DNA of 8,015 nucleotides from Anaerolineae bacterium (GTDB lineage: Bacteria > Chloroflexota > Anaerolineae > B4-G1): assembly GCA_016783285.1 (NCBI GenBank), contig JADHWW010000190.1, positions 1-8,015 of the forward strand, read 5' to 3'. Under the pieces are notes generated by a model that ran no database searches, was not told the origin of the DNA, and worked only from the letters and a program-made list of their open reading frames with translations. The translations under genes were made by a program, and so were the position numbers. Positions 1 to 4,409 of this stretch are shown here, piece after piece (position 1 is the first letter of the stretch; each line of letters begins with the position of its first letter).

Positions 1-11
1 TTTTGTCCGCA

Positions 12-55
12 CTGCCAATCCTTGCCGGAGGGAGAACACGGATTGGGAGGATTTT
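12..55 (+). terminator. Possible terminator hairpin of a gene lying to the left
   Basis: CCAATCC (15-21) pairs perfectly with GGATTGG (40-46). After one G-G mismatch, two more pairs extend the stem (12-13 with 48-49). The loop is 18 nt. GATTTTC follows the stem, giving a short T-run. It could end a transcript entering from the left edge. The long loop and short T-run make this a weak call. Confidence 0.25.
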
Positions 56-88
56 CGGATTAACTTGCTAAATTTTAAGGTTTGGCTA

Positions 89-117
89 TTGACAACGGGG
101 GAAATTTGGCGTAAAAT
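89..117 (+). promoter_or_regulatory. Strong sigma70-type promoter for the structured RNA
   Basis: A perfect -35 TTGACA (89-94) is followed by a 17-nt spacer and TAAAAT (112-117), a one-mismatch -10. Transcription should start near 123-125. No open reading frame of useful length and coding character follows on this strand, so the promoter points at a non-coding transcript. This is the best-matching promoter in the window together with the one at 2566-2594. Confidence 0.7.
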
Positions 118-123
118 AAGGAT

Positions 124-316
124 GAAAGCATGAGAGGTGGGTCAGCCGTCTTGGCGCCGCCGGTGTCGCCTCACTAGAGCGCATCTCGGTCACTGCTGAT
201 CGAGAGCGAGGGTCAGACGGAGCAACCGTCAAAACGAGGCGAATGCGCCGGAGAAGGGCGCGGGACGATTGAGGGCAGCGGCCTGGGACCAATGGGCCGC
301 TGCTCTGTTTATTGTT
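124..316 (+). ncRNA. Putative structured small RNA of unknown family
   Basis: About 190 nt lie between a near-consensus promoter and an intrinsic-terminator-like hairpin. Helices readable by eye, in order: GAGGTG (134-139) with CGCCTC (167-172); CGC (180-182), bulged A183 and TCTCGGTCA (184-192) with TGATCGAGA-GCG (197-208), a 12-bp arm on loop CTGC containing one G-U pair; GACGG (216-220) with CCGTC (226-230); GGCG (238-241) with CGCC (246-249); and the terminator stem (272-306). The only ORFs are very short, such as a 15-codon ATG frame at 130-177. I looked for signatures of RNase P RNA, tmRNA, SRP RNA, the T-box (GGTGG-ACCGCG) and the common SAM, TPP, FMN, cobalamin, lysine and c-di-AMP riboswitches and found none. 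A 6S-like RNA or an orphan sRNA remains possible. The next gene to the right is on the opposite strand, so it is unlikely to be a cis leader. Promoter and hairpins are seen; RNA function is inferred. Confidence 0.5.
272..316 (+). terminator. Rho-independent terminator of the putative RNA
   Basis: A 12-bp stem pairs 272-283 with 295-306 and includes one G-U wobble; its nine loop-proximal pairs are all Watson-Crick and very GC-rich. The loop is 11 nt (284-294). TGTTTATTGTT follows immediately, a broken T-run typical of intrinsic terminators read on the plus strand. The minus-strand side of the hairpin lacks a T-run, so it is not obviously bidirectional. It lies where the rightward RNA meets the leftward murJ unit. 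Confidence 0.55.
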
Positions 317-413
317 CCGTCGCCTCCACGATCCACTGCTCGTAGAGAGCGCGGTGCTCGTCGCCGGCGGGTACGACTGACTGCCCGTCAAGCAGGACGT
401 TCGTCGTCGTCAT
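309..413 (-). CDS. Possible 34-aa small protein downstream of murJ
   Basis: The frame begins ATG at 413, ends TAA at 309-311 and would encode 34 residues starting MTTTNVLLDGQ and ending WIVEATEQ. It lies 25 nt after the murJ stop on the same strand. Most of its codons end in G or C, as in neighbouring genes, and the residues are mixed rather than the Arg/Pro-rich pattern typical of shadow frames here. The frame is open further upstream to a TGA overlapping the end of murJ, but no alternative ATG, GTG or TTG lies there. No clear SD precedes the ATG. The stop codon lies inside the T-rich tail of the convergent RNA's terminator. I recognise no family. It could be a real small protein or the 3' remnant of a decayed gene. 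Confidence 0.3.
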   Translation of the reverse strand: MTTTNVLLDGQSVVPAGDEHRALYEQWIVEATEQ

Positions 414-438
414 CGCGCCGCCGTAGCCGCGCTCCGTC

Positions 439-1986
439 TCATCCGTTCTTCAGCAGCAATCCCGCCAATTCGCGCACCTCCTCGCTGCCTAGAAGGAGCA
501 CCGCCAAAATGTAGATCGCAGCCCCCACCGCCAACCCGCCCACGCAGGTCACGAGCAGCCCCGCGTCGGGGAGGAGAGCGACTAAGGTCGCTACTACGAT
601 TCCCATCAGCGCCGACGCGAGACCTGTCCGTGCCAACGACGCACCCAGCGCCCGCCCCTCGATCCCGCCCAGCCGCTGCTGCGCTACCAGCAGCAGTATT
701 ATCACCTGCAACCCCACTCCCAGGGAGTTGGACAGGGCGATGGAGCCGTGGGCCAGGTACGACAGGAGCAGCCACCCCAGCCCCGCGTTGGTCGCCAGCC
801 CACCTAGCGCCGCCCAGAACGGCGTCCACATATCCCGCTGGGCGTAGAACAGCCGGCTGACCACTTCCAACGCGCTGTGGAACACCAGCCCCAGGGCGAA
901 GAACCGCAGTGTCCAGTAGACCCGATCAGTGACGGTCACGTCGAACGCGCCGCGCTGGAAAAGGAGCGCCGTCAGCGGACGGCCCAACACGAGCAAGCCC
1001 ACCGCCGCCGGTACCGCGAGCATCAGCACTAGCCGCAGGGCCCAGGAAGCCCTGCGGCGCAGACCCTCCCTGTCGCCCGCGTTGGCCCGTTCTGCCAGCG
1101 TCGGGAAGACAGTCAGGCCCAGTGCCGTACCGATGATCGTCTCCGGGAACTGCATCAGCCGCCAGCCATACTCGTAGGCGGAGATCGCCCCCGCCGGCAG
1201 ATGCGAGCCCAGGAAGGTGGGGAGGACAAAGTTGAGGTAGGTGGCCCCCAGTCCCAGCATCCGCGGCCCCATCAACGCCAGCACCGCCGGCAGGTCAGGG
1301 TGGCGCAGGGTGGGCCACCAGCGAGCACGATAACGGATCAGCCCGGGCGCCTGGACCAGGAGGTGGCCCACGGTGCCCATCAGCCCGCCCCAGGCCAGAC
1401 CAAAGATACCCAGGTGTGGCGCTAACACCATCGCGCCCAGGATGCGCCCTAGCGTATAACACAGCGGCGCCAATGCGGGGAGCAAAAAGTGCTGGTGGGC
1501 TTGAAGAACGCTCATCACGATGCCGCTGACGCTGGATACGACGGTCTGGAGCAGCACCAGCCGCATCAACCGGGCCGCCAGGGCCATCGTCTCGGCGTCA
1601 AAGCCCGGGGCGACGGCGCGGATGATCTGAGGGGCAAAGACGGCCGCCACCACGCTCACCCCCGCCACGATCAGGAGTGCCAGGTTGATCACTGCCGAGA
1701 CCAGCCGCCAGATCCCCTCCTGGTCACCCCGGCTGATGTGGGCGGAGAGGATCGGAATGAGAGCGGTCGCCATCGCGCTCCCTGCGATGATGGTGAAGAG
1801 GCCATCGGGGAGTTCGAAGGCGGCGTAGTAGGCGTCGAGCGCGGCGGAGGCGCCGAAGGTGTGACCGATAGCCGCGTCGCGCACAACCCCCAGCAGTTTG
1901 TCGGCGGCAAAGATGAGGGCCACCAGCGCGGCGGAGCGGGCGACGCGAGCACTGGACGCTGGATACTGGTCGTTGGATATTGGCAT
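439..1986 (-). CDS. murJ: MurJ/MviN-type lipid II flippase (515 aa)
   Basis: Polytopic inner-membrane protein of the MOP superfamily. MurJ proteins flip the undecaprenyl-linked peptidoglycan precursor lipid II to the outer face of the membrane. The sequence is almost continuously hydrophobic, with alternating helices and short Arg-rich loops, and about 515 residues fits a 14-helix MurJ. From the ATG at 1986 the N-terminus carries the family-like pattern AADKLLGVVRD (27-37), then HTFGASAALDAYYAAFELPD, then GLFTIIAGSAMATALIPILS; the Arg/Asp residues fall where MurJ has its conserved substrate-path charges. The frame stays open upstream to a GTG at 2073, adding 29 low-complexity residues. I prefer ATG 1986 because the extension has no SD and membrane character starts only about 20 residues after this ATG. 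ATG 1986 also lacks an SD; a TACAAT box lies just upstream. A heptamer repeat occupies codons 2-13. It lies downstream of the YgiT-type gene on the same strand, 158 nt away. Confidence 0.88.
   Translation of the reverse strand: MPISNDQYPASSARVARSAALVALIFAADKLLGVVRDAAIGHTFGASAALDAYYAAFELPDGLFTIIAGSAMATALIPILSAHISRGDQEGIWRLVSAVINLALLIVAGVSVVAAVFAPQIIRAVAPGFDAETMALAARLMRLVLLQTVVSSVSGIVMSVLQAHQHFLLPALAPLCYTLGRILGAMVLAPHLGIFGLAWGGLMGTVGHLLVQAPGLIRYRARWWPTLRHPDLPAVLALMGPRMLGLGATYLNFVLPTFLGSHLPAGAISAYEYGWRLMQFPETIIGTALGLTVFPTLAERANAGDREGLRRRASWALRLVLMLAVPAAVGLLVLGRPLTALLFQRGAFDVTVTDRVYWTLRFFALGLVFHSALEVVSRLFYAQRDMWTPFWAALGGLATNAGLGWLLLSYLAHGSIALSNSLGVGLQVIILLLVAQQRLGGIEGRALGASLARTGLASALMGIVVATLVALLPDAGLLVTCVGGLAVGAAIYILAVLLLGSEEVRELAGLLLKNG
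1949..1983 (-). repeat. Five 7-bp degenerate tandem units at the 5' end of murJ
   Basis: Read on the minus strand directly after the ATG, five consecutive heptamers all start CCAR: CCAATAT, CCAACGA, CCAGTAT, CCAGCGT, CCAGTGC. Units one and three, and two and four, are the most alike, so it can also be viewed as a 14-bp repeat. Seven is not a multiple of three, so successive units encode different residues (PISNDQYPASSA). The array ends before the first membrane helix. It resembles short tandemly repeated heptamers known from cyanobacteria and other bacteria; that comparison is from memory. Confidence 0.5.
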
Positions 1987-1992
1987 ATCAGT

Positions 1993-1998
1993 ATTGTA
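1993..1998 (-). promoter_or_regulatory. Candidate -10 box giving a near-leaderless murJ transcript
   Basis: TACAAT on the minus strand ends 6 nt before the murJ ATG at 1986, so transcription from it would begin at or next to the start codon. No good -35 lies 15-18 nt upstream, and no extended TGn is present. The lack of an SD for this ATG is consistent with leaderless translation. In the upstream gap an imperfect stem pairs AGCACC (2069-2074) with GGTGCT (2098-2103), without a T-run. Confidence 0.25.
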
Positions 1999-2144
1999 GC
2001 GCAAGATGGCACCTTGCACTATAGCTGGTGGAGCGGGGCGTGCGTCTGTGGGTGACGGGCGTATCGGAAGCACCAGGCTGCTGGGTGGGATTGGAGAGGT
2101 GCTCCTGGGGGCGGATGAACGGATAAGATGGGGGGCTTGCCTGG

Positions 2145-2393
2145 CTATCCTGCTGTCTCGAAGGCGATCAGCGGCACCGGGATGGTGTGTATCTGTACCT
2201 GTGGCGACGCCATCAGGCGTTCCATCTCTTGCACTACATCCGCTGAAAAGTAACGTTCACCACACAGTGGACAGACGCGGGCTGGGACGTGCTCGAAGAT
2301 AAAGTGTTGTCCCCTGCGATGGCGGTGTACAGTAACGAATCTCTCAACCAGGCTAATTTCGACGTTACAGTATTCACAAAAATCTACATCCAT
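2145..2393 (-). CDS. YgiT-type zinc-finger antitoxin-like protein (82 aa)
   Basis: Small cytoplasmic protein with two zinc-knuckle pairs, C6-x2-C9 and C41-x2-C44, separated by a basic stretch and the family-like string FIFEHVPARVCPLCGERYF. It continues into a helix (SADVVQEMERLM) typical of the YgiT-type zinc-finger domain, the N-terminal part of MqsA-like antitoxins. Length is normal for stand-alone versions, and it has no C-terminal helix-turn-helix as MqsA does. Such genes are usually preceded by a DUF4258 or MqsR-like toxin gene. Here the upstream partner is the truncated DUF4258 frame at 2384-2497, which overlaps this gene by 10 nt. It probably depends on the promoter at 2566-2594. A second in-frame ATG does not exist near the first, so the start at 2393 is clear. 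Whether it still acts as an antitoxin without an intact toxin is unknown. Confidence 0.75.
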   Translation of the reverse strand: MDVDFCEYCNVEISLVERFVTVHRHRRGQHFIFEHVPARVCPLCGERYFSADVVQEMERLMASPQVQIHTIPVPLIAFETAG

Positions 2394-2497
2394 ACATCCG
2401 CCTCGGTCAGGTCATCAGCGTCTGCTTCCTGCAAAGCGTGGATGGTGTATTCGTAGCGGCCTGCGCGAATGGCCCGTCGGATACGTTTAATGGTCAC
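2384..2497 (-). pseudogene. Truncated DUF4258-type toxin gene (37-aa remnant)
   Basis: A GTG at 2497, preceded by GGGGA five nt upstream, opens a 37-codon frame. It reads TIKRIRRAIRAGRYEYTIHA, then LQEADADDLTEADVWM and a TAG at 2384-2386. The first ~35 residues match the N-terminal half of DUF4258 proteins: a basic helix, R-Y-x-x-x-x-H-A-x-x-x, and the acidic DDLTEADV start of the next helix. Family members are normally about 80-100 residues and end in a beta-rich part that is missing here. The frame stops inside the YgiT start region (overlap 10 nt). The simplest reading is an internal deletion that removed the toxin's distal ~50 codons and fused its 5' end to the antitoxin start. The family match is from memory. 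An alternative is a genuine short leader ORF that couples translation to the antitoxin. Confidence 0.6.
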
Positions 2498-2525
2498 AAA
2501 AGTCCCCGGACCTGGTGAGAATGTG

Positions 2526-2558
2526 GTGTTCAGAACACAAAGGTTTGCTCACTGAGCA
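2526..2558. promoter_or_regulatory. Two 13-bp palindromes, probable operator pair
   Basis: GTGTTC-A-GAACAC (2526-2538) is a perfect inverted repeat with one central base. TGCTCA-C-TGAGCA (2546-2558) is a second with the same 6-1-6 geometry. Their centres, 2532 and 2552, are 20 bp apart, two helical turns, which puts both on one DNA face. They lie just downstream of the -10 at 2566-2571 (minus strand), covering the expected start of transcription and the leader of the toxin-antitoxin remnant. This is where an autoregulatory repressor would bind. The binding protein is not known; the YgiT-type protein here lacks a visible DNA-binding domain. Confidence 0.5.
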
Positions 2559-2565
2559 CTCACGT

Positions 2566-2594
2566 ATCATACAAGCAAACAGCGCCTTTGTCAA
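2566..2594 (-). promoter_or_regulatory. Sigma70-type promoter for the DUF4258 remnant and YgiT-type gene
   Basis: On the minus strand TTGACA (2594-2589) is a perfect -35, followed by a 17-nt spacer and TATGAT (2571-2566), five of six -10 bases. Predicted start of transcription is near 2559, leaving a leader of about 62 nt before the GTG at 2497. The leader carries the two palindromes. The strength of the promoter contrasts with the broken toxin gene it serves. Confidence 0.65.
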
Positions 2595-2652
2595 ACAGCC
2601 GAATTGCCTCACGCCAGCGCCTCGGGCGGATCTTCAGGCCGGTGTATTCCGC

Positions 2653-2681
2653 TTGTCGGCTCTTTCCGTTCGTGGTACAAT
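2653..2681 (+). promoter_or_regulatory. Candidate promoter for the Yip1-ABC operon
   Basis: TTGTCG (2653-2658, four of six) is followed by a 17-nt spacer and TACAAT (2676-2681, five of six). Transcription would begin near 2688 and leave about 124 nt of leader before the Yip1-family gene. The octamer GGTACAAT recurs at 2751-2758, nearer the gene, but has no -35 at the proper distance. The 314-nt gap 2498-2811 thus holds two divergent promoters and the operator pair; I see no gene in it. Confidence 0.4.
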
Positions 2682-2811
2682 GTTTCCAAATCGTGTTGGC
2701 CTGGAGAAGGAAGGTCGGCGATCCGGCGACAGTCGAATTGAACACTCTCAGGTACAATTTTCCCGCGCATCCGTGTCCTGAGCCTACTGACCACTTATGG
2801 GAGAGTAAACA

Positions 2812-3630
2812 ATGTCCGAAGCAAACGCTACTTCCCCGGAGCGACGGGGACTGCCCCGCTTGCTGTGGGGCATGATCGTGCGGCCCCGCGCCACGCTGGA
2901 ATACCTGCGCGAGCACTGGGGACGCGCCTGGTGGCTGCCAGCCCTGCTGACCGTGATCCTGGTGACCGCACCCGTCGTGGTCGCCGCTCCCATCACTGCC
3001 CGCCAGTCCCGCGAGGCCGTCGCTGCTGCCCAGGAGCAGTGGGGAGAGCAGCGAGGAATGGAGATGTCCGCCGAGGAGCAGGCGCAGATGGAACAGGCCA
3101 TGTCCATAGCCTCCTCCCCGCTCATCACCGTCGTATTCCCTGCCGTTGGCGGCGTGGTGGTGCTGGCGGTGGGCTGGCTGGTGTGGGCCGGTGCGCTCTA
3201 CCTGGCGGGGATGGCACTGGGTGGCCGCAGCACCTTCGGCCAGATGTTCCGCATGGTGGTGTGGGCCTGGCTGCCCTACACGCTGCGCGGCCTGCTCCAG
3301 ACCGTCTACATCCTGGCGAGCGGCCAGATCATCGCCAACCCGGGGCTCTCCGGCCTGGTGCAGGAGACCCGCCCGATCAGCGAGATCGTCGTCGCCCCGC
3401 CTGGCCTGGGCCAGACGCTGCTCGTGGCCTGCCTGTCCCGCATTGACCTCTTTCTGTTCTGGAACCTGGCCCTGCTGATGATCGGCGTGGCGGTGACCAC
3501 CCGGTTGCCCCGGCGCAAGGCGGTGCTGGTCACGCTGGGCGTGTGGCTCCTGCTGACTGCGTTGGGCCTGCTGCCGGCGCTCGTCGGAGGCTTCTTCACC
3601 CAGCAATTTGCCGTCACCACCGGCCCGTGA
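2812..3630 (+). CDS. Yip1-family multi-pass membrane protein (272 aa)
   Basis: Integral membrane protein resembling Yip1-domain proteins. The N-terminal cytoplasmic segment contains the typical opening LLWGMIVRPRATLEYLREH (17-35), followed by helix one (about 41-61). A soluble, Gln/Glu-rich helical stretch (62-100) comes next, then further membrane segments at about 108-133, 147-170, 200-228 and 236-258. The middle pair contains the family-like TFGQMFRMVVWAWLPYTLRG (141-160). Start choice is supported by GGGAGAG six nt before the ATG. The role of bacterial Yip1-domain proteins is poorly known; in Chloroflexota-like genomes they often sit next to ABC transporters and exported domain proteins, as here. 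The ATPase gene begins 7 nt after the stop, so the two are almost certainly co-transcribed and probably translationally coupled. Family assignment is fairly secure; function is not. Confidence 0.72.
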   Translation: MSEANATSPERRGLPRLLWGMIVRPRATLEYLREHWGRAWWLPALLTVILVTAPVVVAAPITARQSREAVAAAQEQWGEQRGMEMSAEEQAQMEQAMSIASSPLITVVFPAVGGVVVLAVGWLVWAGALYLAGMALGGRSTFGQMFRMVVWAWLPYTLRGLLQTVYILASGQIIANPGLSGLVQETRPISEIVVAPPGLGQTLLVACLSRIDLFLFWNLALLMIGVAVTTRLPRRKAVLVTLGVWLLLTALGLLPALVGGFFTQQFAVTTGP

Positions 3631-3637
3631 TCCGACT

Positions 3638-4336
3638 ATGGCTGGACGCGAACCCCTCATCCGCACGCAAGACCTGCGCCGGAACTTTCAGATGGGCCAC
3701 CAGACCGTCCACGCGCTGGACGGGGTGAGCCTGTCGGTGGAGGAGGGAGAGTTCCTGGGCGTGATGGGTCCCTCCGGGTCGGGCAAGTCCACGCTGCTCT
3801 ATCTCCTGGGCGGGCTCGACCGCCCCACCGCCGGCCATTTATGGGTGCGCGGCCAGGACATCACCGCGTTGGACGAGAACGGGCTGGCCGCGTACCGTCG
3901 CCGGGAGGTGGGCTTTATCTTCCAGTCCTTCAACCTCATTTCCACGATGACGGCACTGCAAAACATCGAGTTCCCCATGATCTTTGCCCGCGTGCCCCTG
4001 GCCCGGCGCCGCGAGCGGGCGCGTCACCTGTTGGAGGCGGTGGGCCTGGCTGGACGGATGAGGCACAAGCCGACAGAACTCTCCGGCGGAGAGCAGCAGC
4101 GGGTGGCCATCGCCCGCGCCCTGACCAACGACCCAACCATCATCCTGACCGACGAGCCGACGGGCAACCTGGACAGTCGCACCGGCGCGGAGGTGATGGC
4201 GGTACTGGCGCGGCTCAACCAGGAGCAGGGGCGCACCATCGTCGTCGTCTCCCACGACCCGGCGGTGGCGGCTTTCGCCGGGCGGTGCATCCACCTGCTG
4301 GATGGGCGGGTCGCCGATCCGCCCGCGCTGGCGTGA
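3638..4336 (+). CDS. ABC transporter ATP-binding protein, MacB/LolD type (232 aa)
   Basis: Cytoplasmic nucleotide-binding subunit that would power a membrane permease of the FtsX/MacB-like class. From ATG 3638 the canonical elements appear in order: Walker A GPSGSGKST (44-52), Q-loop FIFQSFNLI around Gln96, signature LSGGEQQRVAIARAL (148-162), Walker B IILTDEPTGNLDS (168-180) and H-loop VVSHD (203-207). The motif DEPTGNLDS and the SFNLI after the Q-loop are typical of the LolD/MacB/FtsE group. All catalytic residues are intact and the length is normal. The frame is open to a TTG at 3608 inside the Yip1 gene, but ATG 3638, 7 nt past that stop, is the natural start. No SD is visible, suggesting coupling to the upstream gene. 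No permease follows: the next genes are a lower-GC restriction-modification pair, then a secreted CARDB-type gene. The partner permease is presumably beyond the window or lost. Confidence 0.9.
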   Translation: MAGREPLIRTQDLRRNFQMGHQTVHALDGVSLSVEEGEFLGVMGPSGSGKSTLLYLLGGLDRPTAGHLWVRGQDITALDENGLAAYRRREVGFIFQSFNLISTMTALQNIEFPMIFARVPLARRRERARHLLEAVGLAGRMRHKPTELSGGEQQRVAIARALTNDPTIILTDEPTGNLDSRTGAEVMAVLARLNQEQGRTIVVVSHDPAVAAFAGRCIHLLDGRVADPPALA

Positions 4337-4362
4337 ACGGGCGGGGCTGAATTTGCGATGTG

Positions 4363-4371
4363 TGTTATAAT
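4363..4371 (+). promoter_or_regulatory. Extended -10 promoter for the restriction-modification pair
   Basis: TG-T-TATAAT (4363-4371) combines a perfect -10 (4366-4371) with an extended TGn element. No recognisable -35 lies 16-18 nt upstream (GGGGCT region), as is common for extended -10 promoters. It begins only 26 nt after the ABC ATPase stop. Transcription should start near 4378, about 32 nt before the methyltransferase ATG. Confidence 0.55.
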
Positions 4372-4409
4372 AGTAGAGACAGCCAATCACAACTGAGGTC
4401 GTTTGCCGT

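Noticed and set aside
1..63. Frame 1 from the left edge reads FCPHCQSLPEGEHG and stops at TAA 61-63, like the tail of a zinc-ribbon protein.
   Set aside because: Only 20 codons are visible, all three plus-strand frames are open at the edge, and the hairpin at 12-55 lies within it; too little to call.
122..177. Short ATG frames (3 and 15 codons, overlapping) after the promoter at 89-117, as a leader peptide.
   Set aside because: Very short, weak SD and no downstream gene on the same strand to regulate.
124..316. T-box or known riboswitch leader.
   Set aside because: No T-box sequence or conserved riboswitch core could be found, and the downstream gene is on the opposite strand.
1489..2055. 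188-codon plus-strand frame opposite murJ.
   Set aside because: Asp/Gly/His-rich shadow of the MurJ coding frame with no SD or domain.
2560..3666. Long antisense open frame (368 codons) opposite the Yip1-family gene.
   Set aside because: It is His/Gln/Arg/Gly-rich low-complexity translation typical of the shadow of a GC-rich gene; the plus-strand frame has an SD, membrane helices and a family match. Its last ~30 codons (2560-2650) look more protein-like but have no start or context of their own.
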